Shown here: positions 1 through 7,366 of the stretch, one piece after another | Numbering within the stretch: position 1 is the first letter of the stretch | Layout of the letters: the number at the start of each line of letters is the position of its first letter | Assembly (NCBI RefSeq): GCF_018918005.1 | Contig: NZ_JAHLPR010000060.1 | Location: 1 to 33,031 of the forward strand | DNA from: Paenibacillus sp. MSJ-34 | GTDB taxonomy: Bacteria > Bacillota > Bacilli > Paenibacillales > Paenibacillaceae | Reading direction: 5' to 3' | Length of the DNA: 33,031 nucleotides | Program-made: the position numbers and the translations under genes | Notes under the pieces: generated by a model | Seen by the model: only the letters and a program-made list of their open reading frames with translations | Told to the model about the DNA's origin: nothing | Databases searched by the model: none

Positions 1-165
1 AGTGTATCCACATAATGTTGACTTGAACCGAACGAACTGGGAAACCTCCACTTTTTTACAGTCCGCGAGGCAGATCCACTATATTCAGTGTTTGATATTA
101 CGGGCTTTCGAAATTTAGGATTATTATAACATATTCGATTATGATCAAAATTACAGGTTTCGCAT

Positions 166-222
166 ACCGGTTTGTCCACCCTCATCACAAAAAAATCCGC
201 TGTGCACAAACCGCGTTACTTC
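166..222 (-). repeat. Dispersed 3'-end repeat, copy A (partial)
   Basis: This copy shares the block TCCACC..TCACAAA..CCGCTG.GCACAAACCGCG.. with copies at 5092-5170 and 12995-13096. It lies 16 nt beyond the stop codon of the SWIM gene and lacks the GC-rich hairpin present in the other two copies. All three sit just downstream of minus-strand genes, so the family may be a 3'-end or terminator-associated repeat. Alignment was by eye. Confidence 0.5.
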
Positions 223-237
223 TTATTCCCATAAAGT

Positions 238-1902
238 TCAAAAACGAATCTTCCCCAGCTCCTCCCGGAAAGCCGGTCTTCGCGGAAACCTGATTAACAA
301 TTTTTGTGTGACGGTGAACGCTTCTTTCCGTCCGCCAACCTGTTGAAGCATTCGAATGATCCGGCAAACATCGGCGTAATCTCGCCTGTCTCTGGATTGA
401 TCCGCCCGGAATTCGATATATGCCACGAAAAGCGCCTTCACCTCCTCCGGGTAATGCGGAAGCAATTGCTCATAGAACGATTCAATTCGGTAAGGTGCCT
501 TGCGGACATGTTCCAAAAGCCGTGCGAACATCTCCTCTTCCACCAGGATTTGGGTATACGTATGCTCTCCCCTCGGGCTCTGCTCCAATTGATCTAACAT
601 ATCTTGCAGATACAAGGACCATTCTCCCTCATCCGAAAATGTATCCTTCACAGACCGGTAATAATCATATTCTCCGTTCATGATCAGCTCCATCCCGAGT
701 TTCCGCTGCTGTTCGACTTGTCCTGTGCGATGGTATGCCTCATACCGATATTTCTTCCAGCGATAGACGAGCCCCGGCAGCTCCTGATCTTGAGCTTCCC
801 CGGCCTCCGCCAATCGGATCGCTTCCTCGGCATCGCCTTGCTCAAGCGCCGCACGAATCGCAATCTCCCGGATTTCCGGGAAATGCAGATGTCTATACAA
901 ATAAGCTTTCGCCTGTTCTTCATCTGAACGTTCCAATATTTGACCATATCGGAGCACAGCCACCCGCTCGTCTGCGTACCTCTTCGACCAATTGCTCCCG
1001 GACATATGACCCAGGAGCGAATCCGCCGCATCATCCCATTGATGTTGCATCTCTTCCGACTCGATCAGCGCGCCCGCCGCCTCGAGGAGCGCGAGCTGCC
1101 AATCCGACCACCCGTCGTAATAAGGCTGGTGTGTCTCCTCCAACAACCGGCGGAAAATCTTCAAGCGTTCTTCCGCCGGAATATGATGGTGATCCTGAAC
1201 CAGCTTGAAGATCGATTCCAGACAGCTTTCGATCACGATCCCGACTCCACCGTCCGAATCGTCGGCGGACTGCAATAATTCAATCATCTCTTCGATGATG
1301 CAAAACAGAATCGCCAGCCCGTGCAACCATTCCTCTTCATCGAAGGCGGAGAGAGCCTTTTCAGCGACGATCTTCGCACCTTCCACCGCGCGGCTTACGT
1401 TCCGCCAAGACACAAAACCATGATCATCCGAATATATGTCAATGTAGGATCGAATCAACCGTCGGCAGGCGTCCAACTCCTGATCCGCGCCCCTTTTCGA
1501 CAAGTGGAGTCTGATGCGCTCTTCCGCGGTATATGAATCCGATGCAATCGAGAGCAGCAATTCGATTAATTTCTCCTTGCTCTCTGCTTCCAACAGTTGC
1601 CGGAGAGAAGGCTCCGGTGAAGATGCCCCGTCTGCTTCTCTATTCTTAAGCTCGAGGAATACGGCGACTTGATGCTTGCATACCGGCCCGAAATCGTACG
1701 GACAATCGCATTCCGATTCCATTATGTTGTTCTCGTTGTCTAGCCTTACATAAACCTCATAATCCTCGTACCCGCGCACAACCGCAGTGTACTTTTCATC
1801 GGCAATGGACTTCAAGGAAATTACCCGTCCTTCGGACGCGTATTCCTTCCCTCTGTGTACAACTGCAGGATCTATGTATCTGGAAAAATCGGATAAATTC
1901 AA
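238..1902 (-). CDS. SWIM zinc-finger domain protein
   Basis: The protein has 554 residues. Near the N-terminus it carries the SWIM signature CxC-x7-CxH (C65, C67, C75, H77, in ECDCPYDFGPVCKH), which in this family coordinates zinc and is thought to bind DNA or protein. The rest is helical and resembles the long tail of stand-alone bacterial SWIM proteins, which have no assigned reaction. An open frame reaches back to 1947, but I chose TTG at 1902: AAAGGGGGTGG precedes it at good spacing, and the following MNLSDFSRYIDP is typical of these proteins. The TTG overlaps the TGA of the upstream small ORF (TTGA), so the gene is probably translationally coupled as the last member of a five-gene operon. 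The molecular function is unknown. Confidence 0.85.
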   Translation of the reverse strand: MNLSDFSRYIDPAVVHRGKEYASEGRVISLKSIADEKYTAVVRGYEDYEVYVRLDNENNIMESECDCPYDFGPVCKHQVAVFLELKNREADGASSPEPSLRQLLEAESKEKLIELLLSIASDSYTAEERIRLHLSKRGADQELDACRRLIRSYIDIYSDDHGFVSWRNVSRAVEGAKIVAEKALSAFDEEEWLHGLAILFCIIEEMIELLQSADDSDGGVGIVIESCLESIFKLVQDHHHIPAEERLKIFRRLLEETHQPYYDGWSDWQLALLEAAGALIESEEMQHQWDDAADSLLGHMSGSNWSKRYADERVAVLRYGQILERSDEEQAKAYLYRHLHFPEIREIAIRAALEQGDAEEAIRLAEAGEAQDQELPGLVYRWKKYRYEAYHRTGQVEQQRKLGMELIMNGEYDYYRSVKDTFSDEGEWSLYLQDMLDQLEQSPRGEHTYTQILVEEEMFARLLEHVRKAPYRIESFYEQLLPHYPEEVKALFVAYIEFRADQSRDRRDYADVCRIIRMLQQVGGRKEAFTVTQKLLIRFPRRPAFREELGKIRF

Positions 1903-2093
1903 GAGGACCACCCCCTTTGGATGCTTCTTTCCATCTTGGAATTCCAATAGTCGATGAACACCTGATAAGATCGCTCAGTGGTGAAGAAGAAAATATGTTG
2001 ATCTGCCGCAGCGTCGACATATTCATCTTTTAGAAATGGTGACAGCGACACAGGTCGTATATCGGTTGCCATTTGGAAAATAATCCTGCTCAT
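1899..2093 (-). CDS. Small unknown protein coupled to the SWIM gene
   Basis: This is a 64-residue ORF that I do not recognise. Its case rests on architecture. Its ATG overlaps the stop of the preceding gene (ATGA, 2090-2093), and its TGA overlaps the TTG start of the SWIM gene (TTGA, 1899-1902). This gives an unbroken chain of stop/start overlaps. An internal ATG (residue 8, MATDIRPVSLSPF) could also serve as start. The sequence is aromatic-rich in the middle (QHIFFFTTERSYQVF), with no membrane segment or cysteine motif. It may be an accessory subunit of the SWIM protein, but no function can be assigned. Confidence 0.5.
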   Translation of the reverse strand: MSRIIFQMATDIRPVSLSPFLKDEYVDAAADQHIFFFTTERSYQVFIDYWNSKMERSIQRGWSS

Positions 2094-2386
2094 TTGTTGC
2101 TTTTATGCTTAAGGATGTATGTTTTAGCCAAGTGGTTTAGATGGCCAACAGCAATTGAATTGGGATCACTCGGGTCATGCTTCTTCTGCATGGCACGTTC
2201 AAATTCATCAATCATCTTTGCAAAATCGCATACATTCTGCTCAAGACCAAATAAGCGTTTCATGTCTCGATAGTGTCGAAAAAAGACTGCGTTAGCTTGA
2301 TCATTGGGATAACCTAATTGTTGAAGTTCCGAAATGACCGCTTGAGCATACAGCTTAATCATCGTCTGTCTTGAAGAACGTTTCAC
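2090..2386 (-). CDS. Hypothetical helical protein, 98 aa
   Basis: The open frame begins at 2407, but the GTG at 2386 has CAGGGG six bases upstream and is the better start. The product is predicted helical and basic (start MKRSSRQTMIKLYAQAV, C-terminus LKHKSNK), with no recognised motif. It begins about 28 nt after the UPF0158 gene and ends in an ATGA overlap with the 64-residue ORF, so it is an internal member of the pRiA4b-UPF0158-SWIM operon. I do not recognise the family. Confidence 0.6.
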   Translation of the reverse strand: MKRSSRQTMIKLYAQAVISELQQLGYPNDQANAVFFRHYRDMKRLFGLEQNVCDFAKMIDEFERAMQKKHDPSDPNSIAVGHLNHLAKTYILKHKSNK

Positions 2387-2414
2387 CGGTATCCCCTGCC
2401 CAAACATTTCTTTA

Positions 2415-3053
2415 TTACTCGAGAATCAACTTCACTTCAATGGATTCCAACCAATCAGAAACACGTTTGCGATTCTGCTCTTCAACAAACTGGTAATACC
2501 GCTCTAACTGCTCTCTGTCGGAAGATAACGCATCCTTGAATCTTCGGAATATTTTCTTGCCGCCGCTCAATATGTGCATCAAAGTGGATTGCAGCTTTTT
2601 ATCTTCAACCGTTTCCGCAAAATCAACCATATCGGTATATCCTTCATCCGACTCCCGTTTCGGTAACCGAAAATAAATTTCATTAAAGCCTTCTTCAATG
2701 GCCTCGCTTAATTCTTCGTCCTCTTCATCCCGGTCAAACGTTCGCAACATGACAACATCTCCAGTTTCGATATTCAGGAAGGACTCTATTCCTTCTACGT
2801 ACATGTCGTATGCATCCACAATCTCCTGAAACTGCTGCTTGGTCAATTTCAATTCTTTCATATGGCCTCCTTTTTCCCTCTCTTTCATAATTGATCCGAC
2901 GCGTTGTTCCGCCTCATATTCCTCCCACGTGATTCCATACGGGAAGCCGCCATCCGTACATCCGGCGATAAAATAGAAATTCTCGTCTTGCTCCAACAGC
3001 CCCGCGGACTCCGATTTGTGATCGGTCCGCTTCTTATTCTTCCCGCCGCGCAT
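2415..3053 (-). CDS. UPF0158 family protein, with N-terminal extension
   Basis: The C-terminal 148 residues match the UPF0158 pattern: an N-terminal LTKQQFQEIVDAYDM segment, an acidic stretch, and a FRRFKDAL motif followed by ERYYQFVEEQNRKRVSDWLE. No biochemical function is known for the family. ATG 3053 follows GGTGAGGGG from the end of the pRiA4b gene and gives 212 residues. The extra N-terminal part carries FIAGCTDGGFPYGITWEEY, a motif I associate with small stand-alone Bacillales proteins. An internal ATG at 2861 has a near-perfect AAAGGAGG site six bases upstream, so a separate 148-residue product is likely, possibly the main one. A damaged duplicate lies at 13879-14173. Confidence 0.75.
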   Translation of the reverse strand: MRGGKNKKRTDHKSESAGLLEQDENFYFIAGCTDGGFPYGITWEEYEAEQRVGSIMKEREKGGHMKELKLTKQQFQEIVDAYDMYVEGIESFLNIETGDVVMLRTFDRDEEDEELSEAIEEGFNEIYFRLPKRESDEGYTDMVDFAETVEDKKLQSTLMHILSGGKKIFRRFKDALSSDREQLERYYQFVEEQNRKRVSDWLESIEVKLILE

Positions 3054-3065
3054 TAAGCCCCTCAC

Positions 3066-4199
3066 CTAAATCCATCTTATTTGAGCGTGCAGTTCTGCCA
3101 AATTGTCATGAAAACCCCAGCCGATCCCTTCTGTTTTCGAAACCACGGCTTCGAGGCGCTCCTCGAATTCGTCGAACAACTCGGCTGTTTTATCTTCATT
3201 TACTTGATCAATGATATCGGCATACATGGACACCATGCTGTAGTAGAAGCGTTCATCAATATCCCCGTAGCTTAGGGTGAAATCAACTCCATTTTCAACG
3301 TAGACCAGCTTCAATTCCAGGGCGTACCTGGCATTTCCAGTCAATCTCTCGAATTCCGAAATCGCATGTTTCGCTTCTTGGAGTCTCAGCTTGCCAAATC
3401 CCCGCTCAGGGAAAAACTCTTTCTCAATCTTCTTGCAATACTCTTGAAAGAGAGACTCTACTGCTTCATCGCCCAGTATTCTTACAGCAAGAAACTTCTC
3501 CATATCTTTGCTGGCGCCATAACAAGCCTTCACCAAATCGATAAGCTGGTCGCTATTTAGCTGCTTCAGAAGCTTATTCAGAGCAGACTTCGTCAGCTTC
3601 ACAGGCTTTTTCCCTACCGTGCGCTTAACCAGTGACTTGGGGATCAGCTTGTCCTTCTGCCGCCCAAGCTCCTGATTCACTTCTTCGCAGGAGAAATGTT
3701 CGGGATCATATCCTTCTCGAACCCATCCGATAAAATGATCGCGCTCCGGATGATTGGGAGTAAGCAGTACTTCCAGCATATGCTGATGCCCCCAAACGCC
3801 TCCCACATCTTCCTGTGGACAGCCGCGGGCACCATCCAGACACAAGGGTGCCGGGTCGGATGTCGATGCGTCGATTTTGATCAACGTAACCGTGTGCTGC
3901 CAATCATCTCCAAAATCATACACGTATGTAAATACGGTGTTTTCTTCATGAACATGCTTCTGAACGGTTTCCCTCCGTGCATTCAGCACCTCGCGGTCTT
4001 CTAAATGCTCGAATGTCGGATCGGGCAGACCGATCACCTTTTCTTTCACATGAAACTCGTATAAATGGTAATTTTCCCATCCCATGACCGATTGGATAAT
4101 TTTGTGAAGCTGATGAAACGTCACGTCAGGATGAAATTGAAACTCCCGCCAAATCTTCGGGGCAATCTCATTCAGTTCGATTCTGCATCTATAAACCAT
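3066..4199 (-). CDS. Plasmid pRiA4b ORF-3 family protein, copy 1
   Basis: The protein has 377 residues. The N-terminal half is a pRiA4b ORF-3-like domain, recognisable by LNEIAPKIWREFQFHP, LHKIIQSVMGWENYHLYEF, YVYDFGDDWQHTV and the Cys-containing LCLDGARGCPQEDVGG. The C-terminal half is a helical region of unknown role. The family is common on plasmids and near mobile or defence genes, but no reaction is established. ATG 4199 was chosen over the upstream frame (4247) because AAAGGAG lies at usable distance and because copy 2 begins at the equivalent codon. It is the first gene of the operon ending with the SWIM gene. Copy 2 at 14174-15310 is nearly identical over its full length, and the similarity continues into the upstream region. 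Confidence 0.88.
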   Translation of the reverse strand: MVYRCRIELNEIAPKIWREFQFHPDVTFHQLHKIIQSVMGWENYHLYEFHVKEKVIGLPDPTFEHLEDREVLNARRETVQKHVHEENTVFTYVYDFGDDWQHTVTLIKIDASTSDPAPLCLDGARGCPQEDVGGVWGHQHMLEVLLTPNHPERDHFIGWVREGYDPEHFSCEEVNQELGRQKDKLIPKSLVKRTVGKKPVKLTKSALNKLLKQLNSDQLIDLVKACYGASKDMEKFLAVRILGDEAVESLFQEYCKKIEKEFFPERGFGKLRLQEAKHAISEFERLTGNARYALELKLVYVENGVDFTLSYGDIDERFYYSMVSMYADIIDQVNEDKTAELFDEFEERLEAVVSKTEGIGWGFHDNLAELHAQIRWI

Positions 4200-4287
4200 G
4201 ATCGTCTGTTCTCCTTTTAAGTATTCCGAGTATATAAACAATCCCACTGTATCCCGGTTGGAATTACAATGGGTAGGCTATTTAGAT

Positions 4288-4443
4288 TCATTCCCATTCT
4301 TCTTCGCGCATCCTTTTGATTTCATCAGTCAAATGCGCAGCTTGTTCCGGAGTTAAAACTCCAGCCGATTCAAGGATATCGTCAATGCTGCATTCATCCT
4401 CAGACATTTGTCGGTCCAACTTATTTGGCAGGGGCATAGCCAA
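4288..4443 (-). CDS. Small acidic protein, 51 aa
   Basis: This gene is shorter than usual gene-finder limits. TTG 4443 is preceded by GGGAGGAG seven bases upstream, and ATG 4437 is an alternative start. The protein is charged and helical: it begins MAMPLPNKLDRQMSEDE, then ILESAGVLTPEQAAHL, then ends KRMREEEWE. Codon use and composition look protein-like. Its stop lies about 90 nt upstream of pRiA4b copy 1, outside the duplicated block. A competing reading frame with ATG near 4480 overlaps it but gives a less protein-like sequence. Its role is unknown; it could be a small regulatory or antitoxin-like protein. Confidence 0.5.
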   Translation of the reverse strand: MAMPLPNKLDRQMSEDECSIDDILESAGVLTPEQAAHLTDEIKRMREEEWE

Positions 4444-4613
4444 CTGTTCTCCTCCCAATTATAAATCTGAGCAATCATTTTCATTTCTCTCCGGGAAACA
4501 AAACAGGAACATTCTAAACTTCATTCTCCTGCTGTTCAAAAGAAATCCTAGACCTCTTCACAATGATACGCGACAGTCCCGCATAGGTCTGTCTTCCTCA
4601 GTATAAGCTTTGC

Positions 4614-4751
4614 CTATAATGGGATTGGTGAGTATAGCTTCTGTTTCAAGAATGAATAATTATATGAAATCATACGTTTTCTCGGGAGAAAATCACTCGC
4701 TGCGAAACTGGGGGAGCTTACTGCCGGAGACCATAAAACTACGCGGTTCAT
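4614..4751 (-). pseudogene. Probable remnant of a RelE/ParE-type toxin gene
   Basis: The ORF starts with an ATG that overlaps the TGA of the antitoxin-like gene (ATGA, 4748-4751), the usual arrangement for a toxin partner. The first residues (MNRVVLWSPAV) fit the opening beta strand of RelE/ParE toxins. After about 11 codons the sequence loses all resemblance and stops at 45 residues, about half the normal toxin length. I read it as a deleted toxin gene. The family assignment rests only on the first strand and the gene order. Confidence 0.4.
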
Positions 4752-5017
4752 GATCGAAAGTCCTCGGGAGATAAGGATTTCAGTAACTCCGATGTGCTCA
4801 AGGCTTTGCCAAGCTTGAATTCCTTCCTGCTTTGTTCAATCATGACCTTCAATTCCGGATTAGACTCAACGTCAGCTTGAATGGACCGCTGCTCTTCCTC
4901 TTGCAAGACGAGAGTGAACTTTCCCTTTCCTGGAATATGAAAGTGGTACACGGAGTTGTCGCGGCTCATATTCGATATGTTCTCCATCAACTCTTCCGGT
5001 GAATTGACCTTTTCCAT
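4748..5017 (-). CDS. Antitoxin-like small protein, orphaned
   Basis: The protein has 89 residues. Its C-terminal part (VMIEQSRKEFKLGKALSTSE then LLKSLSPEDF) matches the pattern of Gram-positive antitoxins encoded just before RelE-type toxins. The N-terminus (MEKVNSPEELMENI) is followed by a beta-rich segment. The stop codon overlaps the start of a truncated toxin-like ORF, so the antitoxin appears to have lost its partner. If it is still expressed it could act as an anti-addiction protein; this is inference. It is distinct in sequence from the intact pair at 5235-5721. Confidence 0.6.
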   Translation of the reverse strand: MEKVNSPEELMENISNMSRDNSVYHFHIPGKGKFTLVLQEEEQRSIQADVESNPELKVMIEQSRKEFKLGKALSTSELLKSLSPEDFRS

Positions 5018-5091
5018 TCGATGTCACCCCATGTCATAAGCTTTTCCGCTCTTTTATCACCAGTATAACATAAACCGCCCCGAATCCTGTA

Positions 5092-5170
5092 GAAGCAGAA
5101 AACCGGTCCCCACGGACCGGCATATCGCCCATGTAGCTCGTCCACCCTTACTTCGCAAACCGCGCCGTTA
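5092..5170 (-). repeat. Dispersed 3'-end repeat, copy B, with terminator hairpin
   Basis: On the minus strand the unit runs from a GCGGTTTGCG core to a perfect 7-bp stem (CCGGTCC at 5103-5109 and GGACCGG at 5114-5120), then TTTTCTGCTTCT. This makes a plausible intrinsic terminator for the RelE-type toxin gene ending at 5235. The block from GAAGCAGAAAACCGG through CAAACCGCG is shared with copy C at 12995-13096. Confidence 0.6.
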
Positions 5171-5234
5171 GCTGAAATTGCTGAAGATCTGAAGAAAAGT
5201 AAAAAGGCCTACCCTGTAAGAATAGACCTAGAAG

Positions 5235-5501
5235 TTAAGATTTATATACATCACCACGAGAGCCAATTTTAATTACTTGGATAAGTAACTTATCATTCTC
5301 AACTGAATAAATAATTCGATAAGAACCCACTCGTAATCGATATTCGTCCATTGTTCCTTGCATCCTTTTGATATCGAGCTCTGGATGATAAGGGTCTTCA
5401 CAGAGAATTTGTAGATGTTGAGTAATTCGAATACGATTCGTCCTATCTAATTTTTGTAAATACTTAAGAGCATCTTTATAGAACTCAATTGAGTAAGTCA
5501 T
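5235..5501 (-). CDS. RelE/ParE family toxin
   Basis: This 88-residue protein has the RelE/ParE fold pattern: MTYSIEFYKDALKYLQKLD opens with the first strand and helix, DPYHPELDIKRMQG leads to the core, and YRLRVGSYRIIYSVENDKL and IKIGSRGDVYK carry the conserved Arg and Tyr residues. RelE toxins cut mRNA on the ribosome, while ParE toxins act on gyrase; the sequence alone does not separate them, although the R..YRIIYS core is of RelE type. I chose ATG 5501 over the longer frame because the family starts there and because the gene then overlaps the antitoxin by 17 nt. The pair is more AT-rich than its neighbours, which suggests transfer. Confidence 0.85.
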   Translation of the reverse strand: MTYSIEFYKDALKYLQKLDRTNRIRITQHLQILCEDPYHPELDIKRMQGTMDEYRLRVGSYRIIYSVENDKLLIQVIKIGSRGDVYKS

Positions 5502-5721
5502 CGATAACATCCTTAAGTTTAATACTCTCGCCACGTCTAAAGGATTCTTTAGCTTTTTTAATTGCTTCAATATCATCTTGAGTAGTTGGCTCATCATCCC
5601 AAGGGATATGACGATACTCTTTATTTGTGACTAATTTTTCCAAGAAATCAGCAGCGATTGGAAGGGCTTCTTCAGGTAATTGTTGAATTAATTTGTTCAA
5701 ATGATCTTTTGAAACTGCCAT
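5485..5721 (-). CDS. RelB-like antitoxin
   Basis: The protein has 78 residues. The N-terminal part (MAVSKDHLNKLIQQLPEEAL) is a short helical dimerisation region seen in RelB/DUF2281-like antitoxins. The acidic C-terminal tail (WDDEPTTQDDIEAIKKAKES and SIKLKDVIDDLLN) is the usual toxin-wrapping segment. GGGG lies eight bases before the ATG. It overlaps the toxin gene by 17 nt. A TATAAT box (5759-5764) and a perfect palindrome lie upstream, consistent with autoregulation of the pair. Confidence 0.82.
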   Translation of the reverse strand: MAVSKDHLNKLIQQLPEEALPIAADFLEKLVTNKEYRHIPWDDEPTTQDDIEAIKKAKESFRRGESIKLKDVIDDLLN

Positions 5722-5758
5722 TCGATCAACCCCTATCTAGAAAGGCTAAATTAATTTT

Positions 5759-5787
5759 ATTATAACACGTACTTAATGAAATTTCAT
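5759..5787 (-). promoter_or_regulatory. Promoter and candidate operator of the toxin-antitoxin pair
   Basis: On the minus strand TATAAT (5764-5759) is a perfect -10 box 37 nt before the antitoxin start. The perfect 12-bp palindrome ATGAAATTTCAT (5776-5787) covers the expected -35 position. A palindrome over the promoter is typical of antitoxin autorepression, but binding here is inferred. Confidence 0.5.
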
Positions 5788-5836
5788 AAAGATCGTACGG
5801 GCTATTTCAAGGTAGTCAGCAACATCAGCTAACACC

Positions 5837-5975
5837 GTATTCACGCTTCGGGCCATACGGCCCTTGGTCTGCCCGAGGCATTTCGGGGGAGAAGATTCAT
5901 GCAGACAACCCTGCGAACCTAACCGCGTCGCGGCCGGCAGCTACGCTGCCTTAAGGTTCTCGGATTCGTGAATAC
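5837..5975. ncRNA. Multi-helix structured intergenic element (candidate RNA or MITE)
   Basis: A perfect 9-bp outer stem (GTATTCACG 5837-5845, CGTGAATAC 5967-5975) closes a GC-rich block. Inside it are further perfect helices: GGGCC/GGCCC (5850-5863), GTCTGC 5867-5872 with GCAGAC 5901-5906 enclosing CCCGA/TCGGG, GAACCT 5915-5920 with AGGTTC 5954-5959, and GGCAGC/GCTGCC (5936-5950, loop TAC). Nested helices around a multi-branch junction are unlikely by chance, and no convincing ORF covers the block. The sequence recalls HEARO/omega-RNA elements, which also occur without their IscB gene, but I cannot confirm this. The alternative is a miniature transposable element. The strand is undecided because the stem is symmetric. 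The rest of the 5742-6067 gap holds the toxin-antitoxin promoter and no gene. Confidence 0.55.
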
Positions 5976-6067
5976 AAGAACGTTACCTGAACCCCTCGTC
6001 AAAGATGAGTGGTCTGGTTTTCCTCCATAACAAAAAGTCAGAAAGTTAATGTCCATTGTTTTCTTCT

Positions 6068-7342
6068 TTAATCCAATTCCACAATACTTTCCTGTTCCAA
6101 GCGTATCCTTCGATCAAGCATCGTTTGCAGCACCTGCCTCCAATGGGTCAGTCGGGTATCCTTTAGAGCCTCCTCAAGCTTTCCGGCATATTCATCGCTG
6201 ATTGACGCCGCTGAGGACTCGTAACGAAGAAGCGTCTCCGCATCCATTAGCATGGGCCTCAGATTAGAAAAGAATTTCTTCCGCAGGTATTCAAAAATCC
6301 GGATTCCTCCCAGATCAATATCACCCCAATGATACACTTCAATGTTCTTTTCCGATGCCGAGGCCAAATGCTCTGCCAGTCTACACAAAAAGGATTGCAA
6401 TGACCGATGGGGAAATCCCCCGGTATATAGAACAAGCTCTGTGTCGCGGAGCTCGGAAGCGTGTTCGAGCCACAGATGATAAGTCGCCAAGTTTTCAATT
6501 GTTACTATCCGAGTGGCAACTGTTTGCACTTGATACATTTCTTCCACCGTTTTATCCGATAAGCCAACCCCACCGGCAAACACTCCAATATCAACCTTAC
6601 GACTGTCGGTAGTACGGAATGAAAGAGGCCCGCTTACCAGCACAATTTGTGGATTTTTGGCCACCCCGAGGAAATCAAGCCATTCTTCCTCGGTTTCACG
6701 CTCCTCTCCTGATGCCTGCTTGGCGAGCGAAAGCAACCTTCGTTGAACGTTTCTTTCCATGTGCTTGGAGTCCTTGAACAGCTTCTGGCTAAGTAATCTT
6801 ATTGGAACGGCTCGCTCGAGCCTAGGAAGCTCCAGCAATACACAAACAAGATCCTTATACCCCTCTGGATCGTCCACCTCCAGGTGGGCAGTTTTACCTT
6901 CGGCTAGCGATACATCGGCTTGTTCAGACCACACCCTGACCCATTCCCAAGGATGGCGGGATAAGGGAGTAAGGATGTGCCGCAAGCGTTCCAGCTTGTC
7001 CCGCTTCGGCATCCGCCCCGCAACGCGATAAGCCGTCTTCAACTCACTCCATCGCAGATAGATTCTTTCCAACTGCTCGCCGGTGCGAAACCGGGCCCAA
7101 TTGAGTTCAACAAGTCCGAGCCGCTCCAACTCGGAAGCTGCTTCGTTGATCCAAATTCGTTTACGGAAATCCATTTCGTCTGTATAATCTTGCCAGAATG
7201 GACTTTTGTTAAGAGATAGCTGCGGCCTTTGCTTGGAAGGCTGCCCGGTTACAAAAGACTGGCTTAACTCGTATTTGTCCAACAGGAGGTTTAGCAGCTG
7301 GGAGACAAATTTGGATTTATATGGCGTTTCATGAATCTCCAA
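6068..7342 (-). CDS. jetD: Wadjet protein JetD (Toprim-type nuclease subunit)
   Basis: This is the nuclease subunit of a type I Wadjet system. It resembles the DUF3322/DUF2220 architecture: a helical N-terminal half and a C-terminal topo-VI/Toprim-like domain. Counting from GTG 7351, the conserved Glu is E286 (IENLATYHLWLEH) and the metal-binding DxD is D344/D346 (HWGDIDLGG), so the catalytic core is intact. I prefer TTG 7342 (424 residues), since AAGGGG lies eight bases before it, whereas GTG 7351 overlaps that site. It begins 24 nt after jetC. In characterised systems JetD cuts DNA that the JetABC motor has extruded, which removes small circular plasmids. Confidence 0.93.
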   Translation of the reverse strand: MEIHETPYKSKFVSQLLNLLLDKYELSQSFVTGQPSKQRPQLSLNKSPFWQDYTDEMDFRKRIWINEAASELERLGLVELNWARFRTGEQLERIYLRWSELKTAYRVAGRMPKRDKLERLRHILTPLSRHPWEWVRVWSEQADVSLAEGKTAHLEVDDPEGYKDLVCVLLELPRLERAVPIRLLSQKLFKDSKHMERNVQRRLLSLAKQASGEERETEEEWLDFLGVAKNPQIVLVSGPLSFRTTDSRKVDIGVFAGGVGLSDKTVEEMYQVQTVATRIVTIENLATYHLWLEHASELRDTELVLYTGGFPHRSLQSFLCRLAEHLASASEKNIEVYHWGDIDLGGIRIFEYLRKKFFSNLRPMLMDAETLLRYESSAASISDEYAGKLEEALKDTRLTHWRQVLQTMLDRRIRLEQESIVELD

Positions 7343-7366
7343 GCAGATCACCCCTTACCATAAAAT

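Noticed and set aside
1-160. Possible end of a transposase gene at the left edge
   Set aside because: No frame gives a recognisable transposase segment, so no call is made.
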